From NCBI GenBank assembly GCA_963422595.1, contig OY730298.1:1612001-1676000 (forward strand): a stretch of DNA of 64,000 nt, given 5' to 3'. This document shows positions 1 through 8,596 of the stretch, one piece after another. Under the pieces are notes generated by a model, which had not been told where the DNA came from, ran no database searches, and saw only the letters and a program-made list of their open reading frames with translations. Origin of the DNA: G963422595 sp963422595 (GTDB lineage: Bacteria > Pseudomonadota > Gammaproteobacteria > UBA4575). Made by a program: the position numbers and the translations under genes. Every line of letters begins with the position of its first letter. Position 1 is the first letter of the stretch.

Positions 1-680
1 CGATCTATTAAACCTTCTTCTAACGACCCTATCTCGCCAGAAGCAACCATGGCACCCTTTTCCATAATACTAAAGTTGCTGGCTACTTTTCTGGCAAATG
101 ATAGTTTTTGCTCTACAAGCAACACGGTTAACCCAAGTTCTTTATTCAGTTGTTTGATGATGTCACCTATCTCAGAAACTATATTAGGCTGAATTCCTTC
201 AGTCGGCTCATCTAAAATTAATAGCTCTGGTTCAATCGCAAGCGCTCTGGCAATCGCTAATTGTTGCTGTTGGCCTCCAGACAAATCACCACCTATGCGA
301 TTAAGCATTTCTTTTAGCACCGGAAATAATTCAAAGATCAGATGTGGTATTTTTTTTTTCTTGTCTGTGCGCGATTTCAAACCTGTAATTAAATTTTCTT
401 TAACCGTGAGCCGAGAAAATATTTCCCTGCCCTGGGGCACGTATCCAATTCGATTTCTTGCTCTCTGCTCTGCCGGCCTTGAAGAAAATTCGATACCATT
501 GATGTTTATCTTACCATTCGCTGCCGGCTCTAACCCCATAATACATTTTAATAAAGTTGTCTTGCCCACACCGTTTCTACCCATTAGGCATACACATGCG
601 CCTTTGTCAACCTTAAGGCTGATGTTCCAAAGCGTATGACTCTCGCCATAGAAATGATCCAATTTATTAATAAGCATCAT
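1..680 (-). CDS. urtE: Urea ABC transporter ATP-binding subunit UrtE (partial, 3' end off window)
   Basis: Cytoplasmic ATPase, one of two that power urea import with UrtD. The reading frame opens at a double ATG (680 or 677) behind an AGGCGG-like ribosome site and stays open to the window edge, about 226 codons, so only a few C-terminal residues should be missing. Visible motifs are a Walker A (GRNGVGKTT), a Q-loop (YVPQGREIF), the ABC signature LSGGQQQQ and a Walker B ending LLILDEPTEG. The EGIQPNI stretch after Walker B and the short length fit the LivF-like UrtE type rather than UrtD. A run of ten A bases inside the coding strand keeps the frame. It is the last gene of urtABCDE, 20 bases after urtD. 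Confidence 0.95.
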   Translation of the reverse strand, partial: MMLINKLDHFYGESHTLWNISLKVDKGACVCLMGRNGVGKTTLLKCIMGLEPAANGKININGIEFSSRPAEQRARNRIGYVPQGREIFSRLTVKENLITGLKSRTDKKKKIPHLIFELFPVLKEMLNRIGGDLSGGQQQQLAIARALAIEPELLILDEPTEGIQPNIVSEIGDIIKQLNKELGLTVLLVEQKLSFARKVASNFSIMEKGAMVASGEIGSLEEGLID

Positions 681-700
681 AAGATTATTACCCGCCTAAT

Positions 701-1483
701 TTATTCTCCAAGATACACTTCGATGACTTTTGGATCATGTTGAATACTTTCCATCGAACCTTCAGCCAATACACTGCCCTGATGAAGCACGGTTACGCGC
801 TTAGCAAGAGATCGAACAAATTCCATGTCATGCTCTACTACTACTATCGAATGTTTTTCCGCTAATGAGATAAGTAGTTCCGCAGTACGTTCAGATTCCT
901 GTTTTGTCATGCCGGCTACGGGTTCATCCATTAGTAAAAGTTTAGGGTTTTGCATCAAAAGCATGCCAATCTCCAGCCATTGCTTTTGACCATGAGATAG
1001 CTCGCCGGCATCTCGGTGACTCTCTGCCTCTAAGGCAATTGTCTTGAGTACCTGATGAATTTTGTCATTATCTTCGTCAGTTAATATGAAAAACAGGTTC
1101 TCGAATACTTTTCTGCATCCTTCTAATGCGAGTTTTAAATTTTCGTATACGCTGTGATTTTCAAAAACGGTTGGTTTTTGAAATTTTCGCCCGATACCGA
1201 GATTGGCAACGTCAGCCTCACTCATCATGGTTAAATCTGTCATGTCATCAAATATCACCCTGCCTTCATCAGGACGGGTTTTTCCAGTAATAATATCCAT
1301 CATGGTGGTCTTACCCGCACCGTTTGGTCCAATAATACTGCGTAATTCATTTCTGCTTACATATAAACTCAAATTATCAATCGCCTTAAAACCATCAAAA
1401 CTTACCGAAACCCCATCTAAATATAAAATTGTGTTGTCAGGCACATGTACAGACGAAATTGCAGTAGCTTGTACTTCATTCAT
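701..1483 (-). CDS. urtD: Urea ABC transporter ATP-binding subunit UrtD
   Basis: LivG-like ATPase of the urea importer, 260 residues. Walker A GPNGAGKTT lies near residue 53, the signature is the variant LSHGQKQW, and Walker B reads LLLMDEPVAGM followed by the switch His in VVEHDMEF. The LSHGQ signature is typical of UrtD. It starts at ATG with AAGGTC upstream and lies 9 bases after urtC, so it should be cotranscribed with the permease genes. Confidence 0.96.
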   Translation of the reverse strand: MNEVQATAISSVHVPDNTILYLDGVSVSFDGFKAIDNLSLYVSRNELRSIIGPNGAGKTTMMDIITGKTRPDEGRVIFDDMTDLTMMSEADVANLGIGRKFQKPTVFENHSVYENLKLALEGCRKVFENLFFILTDEDNDKIHQVLKTIALEAESHRDAGELSHGQKQWLEIGMLLMQNPKLLLMDEPVAGMTKQESERTAELLISLAEKHSIVVVEHDMEFVRSLAKRVTVLHQGSVLAEGSMESIQHDPKVIEVYLGE

Positions 1484-1492
1484 TATCAGACC

Positions 1493-2623
1493 TTAGCTAC
1501 GATACTGTGACTTAGTTATCTTGTTATACGGTAAAGGTATTTTCTTTATTGCCCCAACCATCCCACGTGGTAAAAACAACGTTACTAAGACAAATAAACT
1601 CCCAAGCATAAATAACCAAATTTCTGGCGCGGCCGCAGTAAAATACGTTTTCGAAAAATTGACTATAACGGCTCCCAGCACGGCTCCATAAAGCGTCCCC
1701 CGACCACCCATCGCAACCCAAATTACAAGCTCAATCGAATTAATCGGGGAAAATTCACCCGGGTTAATAATGCCAACCTGAGGTACATATAATGCCCCTG
1801 CTATACCTGCCAACATTGCAGAGATTACAAATATAAATAACTTTATATGTTCATCGCGATAGCCCAGCGCCCTTACCCGACCCTCCGAATCTCTAATCGC
1901 GGTAATTAAGCTACCCAAGCGCGATCGCATGATAAATTTGCAAATAAAATAACCCAAGCCAAGTGCAAACGCAGAACAAATAAACAAACCATTACGTGTT
2001 GCATCTGCCTGTAAATCAAATCCTAAAATTTCTTTAAAATCCGTAAGGCCGTTATTACCTCCAAACCCAAAGTTATTGCGAAAAAAGGCTAGCATCAAGG
2101 CATAGGTTAATGCCTGCGTCATAATGGATAAATACACTCCCGTAACACGAGATCGAAATGCTAACCATCCAAATACAAACGCTAATAAGCCAGGAGCCAG
2201 CAAAACCATCAGCATAGCAAACCAAAATTGATCGAAGCCGTACCAAAACCAGGGTAACTCTTTCCAATTCAAAAACACCATAAAATCCGGCAGCACCGGA
2301 TGACCATATACGCCTCGGTCTCCAATTTGGCGCATCAGATACATGCCCATCGCATAGCCGCCTAAACCAAAGAACGCTCCATGCCCCAAACTCAAAATAC
2401 CCAAATATCCCCAAACCAAATCCAACGCCATAGCCAGCAAAGCATAGGTTAAATATTTACCTGTCAACGTCACGATATAGGTCGAAATATGAAACGCTGA
2501 AGAGGCAGGAACCAATAAATTGCAAACAGGCACAATCACGGATAACAACAGTAAAATGGCCAGGAAATATTTACCGCCCTTGTCACGTTGCAACAATCGA
2601 AAAATTATCGGCTGGTAAGACAT
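1493..2623 (-). CDS. urtC: Urea ABC transporter permease UrtC
   Basis: Inner-membrane permease of the branched-chain amino acid/urea (LivM-like) family, 376 residues, with about ten hydrophobic segments. The family stretch ALDLVWGYLGILSLGHGAFF, the extended periplasmic loop near residues 110-125 and the RDSEGRVRALGY coupling loop are typical of UrtC. It should form the translocation pore with UrtB. Only two bases separate it from the urtB stop, and its ribosome site lies inside the urtB 3' end, suggesting translational coupling. Confidence 0.96.
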   Translation of the reverse strand: MSYQPIIFRLLQRDKGGKYFLAILLLLSVIVPVCNLLVPASSAFHISTYIVTLTGKYLTYALLAMALDLVWGYLGILSLGHGAFFGLGGYAMGMYLMRQIGDRGVYGHPVLPDFMVFLNWKELPWFWYGFDQFWFAMLMVLLAPGLLAFVFGWLAFRSRVTGVYLSIMTQALTYALMLAFFRNNFGFGGNNGLTDFKEILGFDLQADATRNGLFICSAFALGLGYFICKFIMRSRLGSLITAIRDSEGRVRALGYRDEHIKLFIFVISAMLAGIAGALYVPQVGIINPGEFSPINSIELVIWVAMGGRGTLYGAVLGAVIVNFSKTYFTAAAPEIWLFMLGSLFVLVTLFLPRGMVGAIKKIPLPYNKITKSQYRS

Positions 2624-2625
2624 AT

Positions 2626-4275
2626 TTAATTTTCCGCCGCTCTACCTTTCAAAGCGAACATGCCACGCGGGTATCTTTGAATAAATAAAATAATAAAAAT
2701 CAGTAGTAAAATTTTGGCAAATACTGCCCCTGTAAAAGGCTCCATAAATTTATTGGCAATCCCTAACGTCATCGCTCCGAAGAACGTGCCCCATAAATTA
2801 CCTACGCCGCCAAACACTACTACCATAAATGAATCTACGATATACGACTGGCCGAGGTTCGGGCCTACATTCGTAAGCTGACTCAATGCCACTCCACCGA
2901 CTCCCGCAATACCGGATCCTAAACCGAAGGTTAATGAGTCGATCAAATTGGTTCGTATGCCCATAGCCTTGGCCATATTGCGGTTTTGCGTCACGGCACG
3001 CATTTGCAAACCAAATGAAGTTTTCTTTAATAACCAAAGTAGACCAAGCAATACCAACAACGCAAAAATAACGATATATATTCGGTTGTACGTAAGTGAT
3101 AAAGCCGGGTTAAATTCGTATGAACCACTCATCCATGCAGGCGTAACAACGGAACGGTTTAGAGGAGAAAAAATAGACCGAACCGCTTGCTGTAAAATAA
3201 GACTCAAGCCAAATGTGGCCAACAACGTTTCCAGAGGACGTCCATACAAAAATCGGATGACACCGCGCTCAATACCGATACCGACCAACCCCGTAATAAT
3301 AAAGGCCGCGGGGATGGCTATAAATAACGAGTATCCAATCGCATTGGGCATTAGCTGCTGTACCACAAAAGCCGTATAGGCACCCAGCATCAACATTTCT
3401 CCATGCGCCATATTGATTACACCCATCACCCCAAACGTGATTGCCAGGCCGACAGCAGCAAGTAATAGAACGGAACCCAGACTAAGACCGAAAAATATAT
3501 TTTCAATTTGTTTGTAAAATCCAACCTTCAGGTTTGTTGCCTGAAGTACAGAAGTAGTAGCAGACAATAATCTAACGTTAGTTTCAGATGCCGGTTTATT
3601 TTCAAAACCATGTTTTAGCTCTGTAAGAATTACACGAACTTCCGGGTACAGTGCGCCGGACAGTGAGTTTATTGCATCGAGTTGTGTTTTTGGGTCATTA
3701 GACTTTGTATCGGCTATTGCAATACATACACGCATCAATTTTTTTACATTCACGTCTTCTTCCTTGTGAATGGCATTTCGTAACACTGCTATAGAGGAAG
3801 CATTGAGATTTTTTAAAATATTTCTTGTTGCTTCCAAACGTGTTTTCTTATCCTCGCTATATATCGTGAGTGTTGCAATTTTGTCATTGAGCAGACTTCT
3901 AAGCTTGTTATTAATACCAACCTTTTTGAATTTTTTTCTAAGCTCTTTTTTTGTTTTTGAGCCTATTTTCTCACCAGTAAGCAAATCAAAAATGTCAAAC
4001 ATTTTCGATTCGTATTTAGCAACTGATACAATCTGTTTATTCTTTCTGTGGTAATAGATATTCCCCTGTAACAACTTGGTAAGGACGCTGGTAGCAGATT
4101 TATCGCCAGAATCCGCGATAGCTTTTATGGCTGAAGACTTATCTTCAAAACTCCTGGAAGTCAGAAGTGAAAAACTACTTTGGATAGTATCGTTCGCTGG
4201 GTCCTTGTCTTCAGCACCAACATGGTGGGGCAATGCGAGCAAAACAAATAAGAATAAGGTAGTTAAACATTTCAT
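2626..4275 (-). CDS. urtB: Urea ABC transporter permease UrtB with long N-terminal extracytoplasmic domain
   Basis: LivH-like permease, 549 residues. A signal-like hydrophobic N-terminus (residues 1-21) is followed by about 220 residues of helical, HEAT-like soluble sequence, then the membrane part from about residue 255 (GLSLGSVLLLAAVGLAITFG; GVINMAHGEMLMLGAY). The long N-terminal extension is usual for proteobacterial UrtB and separates it from amino-acid LivH. The C-terminal RNMAKAMGI loop should contact the ATPases. I see no strong ribosome site before the ATG. A 102-base gap with a hairpin separates it from urtA. Confidence 0.95.
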   Translation of the reverse strand: MKCLTTLFLFVLLALPHHVGAEDKDPANDTIQSSFSLLTSRSFEDKSSAIKAIADSGDKSATSVLTKLLQGNIYYHRKNKQIVSVAKYESKMFDIFDLLTGEKIGSKTKKELRKKFKKVGINNKLRSLLNDKIATLTIYSEDKKTRLEATRNILKNLNASSIAVLRNAIHKEEDVNVKKLMRVCIAIADTKSNDPKTQLDAINSLSGALYPEVRVILTELKHGFENKPASETNVRLLSATTSVLQATNLKVGFYKQIENIFFGLSLGSVLLLAAVGLAITFGVMGVINMAHGEMLMLGAYTAFVVQQLMPNAIGYSLFIAIPAAFIITGLVGIGIERGVIRFLYGRPLETLLATFGLSLILQQAVRSIFSPLNRSVVTPAWMSGSYEFNPALSLTYNRIYIVIFALLVLLGLLWLLKKTSFGLQMRAVTQNRNMAKAMGIRTNLIDSLTFGLGSGIAGVGGVALSQLTNVGPNLGQSYIVDSFMVVVFGGVGNLWGTFFGAMTLGIANKFMEPFTGAVFAKILLLIFIILFIQRYPRGMFALKGRAAEN

Positions 4276-4307
4276 GTTGAGAAAACATTACAGATGTATC
4301 TTAAGCA

Positions 4308-4338
4308 CCAACCACTCCCAACGTTAGAGAGTGGCTGG
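4308..4338 (-). terminator. Intercistronic hairpin between urtA and urtB
   Basis: Arms CCACTC (4312-4317) and GAGTGG (4329-4334) form a six-pair stem. After one A/C mismatch the pairing extends by CCA/TGG. No T-run follows, so this is more likely an RNA-stabilising or attenuating stem than a full terminator. Such stems often follow the binding-protein gene of importer operons and raise its expression over the permeases; that role is inferred here. Confidence 0.45.
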
Positions 4339-4377
4339 CATATTGATATTTTGAGATGAAACCTTTTTGCCCGAACA

Positions 4378-5667
4378 CTAATAATTCTGCCCAGAGCATT
4401 TTTTGGTTTCGGTATTGAAGTTGCCGCAATTAATCGGATCTGCCCAATCAGCAACAATGACCCTGCTCTCTGGCAACCAGTCTGTCCAGGCATCACCTTT
4501 AACGACGCCGTCCGTAGACCAGACGATATCAAACTGTCCATCATCCTGGATTTCTCCGATTAAAACTGGTTTGGATAGGTGGTGATTGGTATTCATGACC
4601 GCAATCCCACCAGTGAGATTTTGAGCTTCGATGCCATATAGAGCAGGACGAACCTTATCCACTTCCGTTGTACCCACTTTTTCAACTGCCTTAGCCCACA
4701 TTTTGAAACCAATGTAGGTTGCCTCCATGGGATCATTGGTTACGCGATTTTCGTCTTTGATAAAGCCATGCCAGGCTTCAATGAACTCATCATTTTCCTC
4801 AGATTCCGCACTCATGAAGTAATTCCATGCAGCCAGGTGACCTACAAGAGGCGCGGTATCAATGCCCGACAATTCCTCCTCACCAACCGAGAATGCCACG
4901 ACAGGAATATCTTCTGCCGAGAGGCCTTGATTACCCAACTCTTTATAGAACGGGACATTGGCATCACCATTAATGGTTGAGACTACGGCCGTTTTCTTAC
5001 CCGCGGACCCAAACGCCTTGATGTCAGAAACGATCGTTTGCCAATCAGCGTGACCAAAGGGGGTGTAGTTGATCATAATGTCCTCTTCCGCCACACCTTT
5101 CTGTTTCAGATATGACTCAAGAATTTTATTGGTGGTACGTGGATAAACATAGTCCGTTCCTGCCAATACCCAACGCTTAGCTCCTACTTCATTCATTAAG
5201 TAGTCAACTGCGGGAATGGCCTGCTGGTTTGGCGCGGCACCTGTATAAAAAACATTCTTTGAAGATTCTTCACCTTCATATTGAACTGGATAGAACAGTA
5301 ACCCATTCAGCTCTTCAACTACAGGTAATACAGACTTTCGTGATACAGAAGTCCAGCAGCCAAATACCACGTCCACTTTGTGCACTTTTATCAGTTCACG
5401 CATTTTTTCTGCAAATAATGGCCAATTTGATGCTGGGTCAACCACAACTGCTTCCAGTTCTTTACCTAACAGGCCTCCAGCCTTATTTTGCTCTTCCACC
5501 ATCATAAGCACGGTATCCTTTAGCGTGGTCTCACTAATCGCCATAGTTCCCGATAAGGAATGTAATATGCCCACCCTTATCTTATCTTTTGCCACACCGA
5601 ATTGGGGTAGCAACAATAATAACGGTATCACAAGAATGACTGTAATTACCGGAATCTTTATCTTCAT
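4378..5667 (-). CDS. urtA: Urea ABC transporter substrate-binding protein UrtA
   Basis: Periplasmic binding protein that captures urea for UrtBCDE, 429 residues. It begins with a clear signal peptide (Lys-rich start, then VILVIPLLLLLP, cleavage near FGVAKD). The mature part opens KIRVGILHSLSGTMAISE and has the GCWTSVSRKSVLPVVE and LFYPVQYEGEESSKNVFYTG blocks typical of the UrtA/FmdD family, whereas amino-acid LivJ proteins differ there. The start is set by AAGGAG seven bases before ATG. It is the first gene of the operon, with a regulatory-looking region upstream. Confidence 0.96.
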   Translation of the reverse strand: MKIKIPVITVILVIPLLLLLPQFGVAKDKIRVGILHSLSGTMAISETTLKDTVLMMVEEQNKAGGLLGKELEAVVVDPASNWPLFAEKMRELIKVHKVDVVFGCWTSVSRKSVLPVVEELNGLLFYPVQYEGEESSKNVFYTGAAPNQQAIPAVDYLMNEVGAKRWVLAGTDYVYPRTTNKILESYLKQKGVAEEDIMINYTPFGHADWQTIVSDIKAFGSAGKKTAVVSTINGDANVPFYKELGNQGLSAEDIPVVAFSVGEEELSGIDTAPLVGHLAAWNYFMSAESEENDEFIEAWHGFIKDENRVTNDPMEATYIGFKMWAKAVEKVGTTEVDKVRPALYGIEAQNLTGGIAVMNTNHHLSKPVLIGEIQDDGQFDIVWSTDGVVKGDAWTDWLPESRVIVADWADPINCGNFNTETKKCSGQNY

Positions 5668-5760
5668 TTTTAAACTCCTTGAAAGACAATGACTAACTCT
5701 CTTGCTCAGTGGTAAAAATCAATTTGCATTGAGTGGCAATGATTTCACTGAGAAGACTTA

Positions 5761-5776
5761 CTATACAAACGTATAG
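5761..5776. promoter_or_regulatory. Inverted repeat CTATAC-N4-GTATAG upstream of urtA
   Basis: A perfect six-base inverted repeat with a four-base spacer lies about 95 bases before the urtA start, between the proposed -12 element and the gene. It may be an operator or a short RNA stem in the leader. The binding factor is unknown. Confidence 0.4.
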
Positions 5777-5790
5777 ATGCCTAATAACAT

Positions 5791-5807
5791 TGCACCGACC
5801 ATGCCAA
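5791..5807 (-). promoter_or_regulatory. Candidate sigma-54 (RpoN) promoter of urtABCDE
   Basis: On the minus strand the sequence TTGGCATG-GTCG-GTGCA keeps the invariant GG-N10-GC spacing of -24/-12 promoters and differs from the consensus TTGGCACG-N4-TTGCA at two positions. It points toward urtA and would give a leader of about 110 bases. Urea importers are commonly nitrogen-regulated through NtrC and RpoN, which fits, but no clear NtrC site was found. Confidence 0.6.
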
Positions 5808-5916
5808 GCATGTCGTGAGTTAAAAAATTTACATATAAAACAAGATGTTTGGTAAAGAAGTCAAATTAAGATGCGACGTATGAGCAACCAGTAAATTACT
5901 TTCATGAACCAAGTAA

Positions 5917-5931
5917 GTGCAACACTTGCAC
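5917..5931. promoter_or_regulatory. Palindrome GTGCAA-N3-TTGCAC upstream of the urtA promoter
   Basis: A perfect six-base inverted repeat lies about 110 bases upstream of the proposed -24 element, a distance suitable for an enhancer-binding activator. The half-sites face the opposite way to the usual NtrC consensus (TGCAC...GTGCA), so I call it only an unassigned operator candidate. It lies in the 5668-6315 gap, which otherwise holds only the sites listed here. Confidence 0.35.
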
Positions 5932-6102
5932 CATTTTCAATCAAACACCTTCTCACACCAAAGTACGCCATACAGTGCTATTGCCGTATGTCACTAAAAG
6001 GTAGTACCAACGCTAAGTAATCCGCGATCAAGGGAACTATTTAGTCATAACGTCGGGGGTAGAAATCTAAAAAAATATCACCTTTAGCATATTCTATTTG
6101 CA

Positions 6103-6121
6103 AATGATAATGATTATCATT
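6103..6121. promoter_or_regulatory. Fur box
   Basis: The core AATGATAA-TGA-TTATCATT is a perfect eight-base inverted repeat. The 19 bases starting at 6106 match the classic GATAATGATAATCATTATC Fur consensus at 16 positions. It lies about 195 bases before a P19-like iron-transport gene on the plus strand, the likely target. Control of a minus-strand transcript cannot be excluded. Confidence 0.8.
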
Positions 6122-6315
6122 ACACTCAAGACTTCGGGTGTAGACACATTGAAAAATGATGCTGATCGAACCCTTGTCAACAGCATATAGCTGATCAATT
6201 AATCGAGCATTGGCTAACCCGGTTAATGGACTACTAACGTTCAGGCACAGGGATGAAAACTGTATTTCGCCAATGATCGTGGATAACAAATTACTTTTGA
6301 TAACAGGAGAATTTA

Positions 6316-6861
6316 ATGGCTAAAAAAATGTTTTTATTTATCTTTGGCATCATGGGCTTTACGATGACCAACGCGGTTGAGCTTGTTATTGGCGAACAAA
6401 AGGTATCCCCCGGTATCGTGTTCATCTTTGAAGGGGCCGTAAAAGATCAAATCATGCCAAGCACCCTGCATATTGATGAAAACGAAACTCACGTGCATAT
6501 CGAAGCGCGCGTAAATTGGGATGAGAAAGAAATTCCCAAAGGAACCCCTCCAGGAGGCTTCGTGCCTTATCTGTATATCACCGCAAAAGTCGTTAATCAG
6601 ACTACCGGGGTAAGTACTTTTATCGATTTACTCCCACATATCAATTTAATCGACAACTTCCATTACGCCAGGAACATTACTTTACCTGGTAGTGCCTCGG
6701 ATCTGTATTCCGTGACGTTTGCTATCATGCCCCCCACATATACGGATTTAGCTCTGCATAAAGATTGGATGGATAACTATGGTGAAAAACTACTTGGTAA
6801 ACAAACTTTTCACTATACGGACATCAACTTCGAAAACATCGCTAACGCCACAAGGAGATAG
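6316..6861 (+). CDS. Periplasmic iron-transport protein, P19/Tp34 family
   Basis: A 181-residue protein with a signal peptide (hydrophobic residues 4-20, cleavage near TNA-VEL). The mature part matches the P19/Tp34 (Fe2+ transport protein) pattern: VHIEARVNWDEKE, GGFVPYLYITAKVVN, LLPHINLIDNFHYARNI and a C-terminal KQTFHYTDINF. Several His and Met residues near these blocks may bind metal. P19 of Campylobacter is an Fe/Cu-binding periplasmic dimer that works with an FTR1-like permease. No FTR1 gene is in this window, so the protein is an orphan or has a distant partner. AGGAGA sits six bases before the ATG. The upstream Fur box supports iron-repressed expression. Family call is firm; the exact metal is not known. 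Confidence 0.85.
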   Translation: MAKKMFLFIFGIMGFTMTNAVELVIGEQKVSPGIVFIFEGAVKDQIMPSTLHIDENETHVHIEARVNWDEKEIPKGTPPGGFVPYLYITAKVVNQTTGVSTFIDLLPHINLIDNFHYARNITLPGSASDLYSVTFAIMPPTYTDLALHKDWMDNYGEKLLGKQTFHYTDINFENIANATRR

Positions 6862-7047
6862 CAAGACATTCAAATTTAGTGCCGCAACTGAGTCAATCAT
6901 AAGTAAGAGGTGGTTTTACTCCGGAAATAATCAGGCTATATGTTCATTCCTAAACCGATTGTAACAAGCATTAAATAACAGGTTACAGACGGAAAATGTC
7001 ATATAGTAATTTGAATTAATTATAACTTATTGATTTAAATATAATTT

Positions 7048-7123
7048 TGGTGGGTCGTATAGGATTCGAACCTATGACCATCGGGTTAAAAGCCCGGTGC
7101 TCTACCAGCTGAGCTAACGACCC
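7048..7123 (-). tRNA. tRNA-Lys (anticodon UUU)
   Basis: The minus strand folds as a 76-base tRNA: acceptor stem GGGTCGT/ACGACCC, D-arm with AGCTCAGCTGGTAGAGC, anticodon loop CTTTTAA with anticodon TTT in a CGGG/CCCG stem, and TTCGAATC in the T-loop. The 3' CCA is encoded. Linkage to cpoB-queE-queC resembles other gammaproteobacteria, where lysine tRNAs follow the tol-pal cluster. Confidence 0.97.
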
Positions 7124-7140
7124 ACGCGGCGCGCTATCGT

Positions 7141-7169
7141 ACATTAAATTTCAGCAAAGCTCTATGCAA
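7141..7169 (-). promoter_or_regulatory. Candidate sigma-70 promoter of tRNA-Lys
   Basis: On the minus strand TTGCAT and TAATGT are separated by 17 bases and are followed by a GC-rich stretch (GCGCGCCGCG) just before the tRNA. Such a discriminator is typical of stable-RNA promoters under stringent control. Read-through from queC is an alternative. Confidence 0.45.
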
Positions 7170-7196
7170 ATACCCCCTACAACTGAGTTTACTAAC

Positions 7197-7874
7197 TCAT
7201 GCGTACAATGTTGGATCTGCAATACCTGCATCCATAAATCCTTGTTTACGGAAACGACACGAATCACATACTCCACATGCCCTGCCTCGTTTGTCCGCCG
7301 AATAACACGAAATTGTGAGGGAATAATCAATTCCTAAACTACTTCCAAGCCTGATAATATCAGCCTTGGATAATGAAATAAGCGGAGCACGTATATGTAG
7401 TTTTTGTCCCTCAACGCCAGCTTTGGTAGCTACATTAACCATAGCCTGATACGCCTGAATATACTCGGGACGACAATCTGGATATCCCGAATAGTCGACT
7501 GCATTGACGCCAATAAATATATCTCGTACATGCAATCCCTCTGCCCATGCTAAGGCAATAGAAAGAAAAATCGTATTACGTGCTGGCACATAAGTAACGG
7601 GTATTCCTTCGACTGAATTTGTTGGCACCTCCATATCGTCATCTATAAGCGCCGAACCTTTGAAAATAGAAAGATCGATATCAAAGACCTTATGCCCTTC
7701 TACGTTTAATGCCTGCGCGACCTTTTTGGCCGCTTCTAATTCAATACCATGACGTTGCCCATAGCGAAAGCTCAGCGCATAACACGCATAACCATCGGAC
7801 ATCGCAACTGCCAGGGTGGTCGCGGAATCAACCCCTCCGGAAAGAAGGACAACGGCTTTCTTACTCTGTGACAA
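7197..7874 (-). CDS. queC: 7-cyano-7-deazaguanine synthase QueC
   Basis: Converts 7-carboxy-7-deazaguanine to preQ0 with ATP and ammonia, in queuosine biosynthesis. The 225-residue protein has the PP-loop LLSGGVDSATT at residues 10-20, YGQRHG, PARNTIFLS, and a C-terminal zinc site with four Cys (CYSADKRGRACGVCDSC). The start is TTG at 7874, directly after an in-frame TGA, so no longer upstream start is possible; residues SQSKKAVVLLSGG align well with other QueC starts. It lies 37 bases after queE, which makes its substrate. Confidence 0.95.
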   Translation of the reverse strand: MSQSKKAVVLLSGGVDSATTLAVAMSDGYACYALSFRYGQRHGIELEAAKKVAQALNVEGHKVFDIDLSIFKGSALIDDDMEVPTNSVEGIPVTYVPARNTIFLSIALAWAEGLHVRDIFIGVNAVDYSGYPDCRPEYIQAYQAMVNVATKAGVEGQKLHIRAPLISLSKADIIRLGSSLGIDYSLTISCYSADKRGRACGVCDSCRFRKQGFMDAGIADPTLYA

Positions 7875-7911
7875 TCAACTTAAGTCCGCAAGCAGTCGAC
7901 CCAAAAAATGA

Positions 7912-8595
7912 TTAACGGCCAGGCTCATTATTCCAGAGCACTTTATGCAGCTGTAACTGGAAACGTACACCAAGCTGATCCTGTAAAACCCATTCGGCAA
8001 GTAATCTTGCTTCAAGTTCACCATGACTTGGTGAAAACAAAACTTCACAACGATTGGTCAACTGATACTCATGCAGAATATCTTTTGCCCAGACGTAATC
8101 TGAACGATTGCAAATAACAAATTTAATTTGATCCTGCTTACGTAAATAATTTACGTTTTCCCATCGATTCTTTTCCACTTCACATGATGCAGGTGTTTTA
8201 ATATCCATTACTTTAACTACACGCGGGTCCACACGGCTGACATCTACAGCCCCACTGGTTTCCAAAGACACTATATAGTTTTTATCACATAAGCCCGATA
8301 GCAAGTGTAAACAGGTTCTTTGCGCAAGCGGCTCACCACCCGTAACAGTTACATATTTAATATTGAAGCTGGCAATTTTCGACCCTACATCTGCAACATC
8401 CATCCACTTACCACCAGTAAACGCATAAGCCGTATCACAATATTGACAGCGTAATGGGCATCCTGTTAACCGAACAAATACAGTGGGAATTCCAACCATA
8501 GAGGATTCGCCTTGAATCGAGGAAAAAATTTCGGTGACACGAAGTCTTTGAAGCTGAGGCACAATGTCCAGTGGCGCAAGCGTTGCCGCCATACC
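7912..8595 (-). CDS. queE: 7-carboxy-7-deazaguanine synthase QueE
   Basis: Radical-SAM enzyme forming the deazaguanine ring from 6-carboxytetrahydropterin. The cluster motif CPLRCQYC (Cys-x3-Cys-x2-Cys) follows GIPTVFVRLTG, and VTVTGGEPLAQ is the SAM-binding GGE motif. I chose the ATG at 8595 (protein MAATLAPLD..., 227 residues): AAGGA at the end of cpoB precedes it, and it starts one base after the cpoB stop. An upstream ATG at 8640 would overlap cpoB by 44 bases. Confidence 0.93.
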   Translation of the reverse strand, partial: GMAATLAPLDIVPQLQRLRVTEIFSSIQGESSMVGIPTVFVRLTGCPLRCQYCDTAYAFTGGKWMDVADVGSKIASFNIKYVTVTGGEPLAQRTCLHLLSGLCDKNYIVSLETSGAVDVSRVDPRVVKVMDIKTPASCEVEKNRWENVNYLRKQDQIKFVICNRSDYVWAKDILHEYQLTNRCEVLFSPSHGELEARLLAEWVLQDQLGVRFQLQLHKVLWNNEPGR

Positions 8596-8596
8596 A

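Noticed and set aside
341..360. Possible frameshift in urtE at a run of ten A/T bases
   Set aside because: The frame continues correctly on both sides with conserved ABC motifs, so the gene is intact here.
6041..6289. 82-codon minus-strand frame covering the Fur box
   Set aside because: It has no recognisable domain, overlaps a clear regulatory palindrome and lacks a convincing ribosome site.
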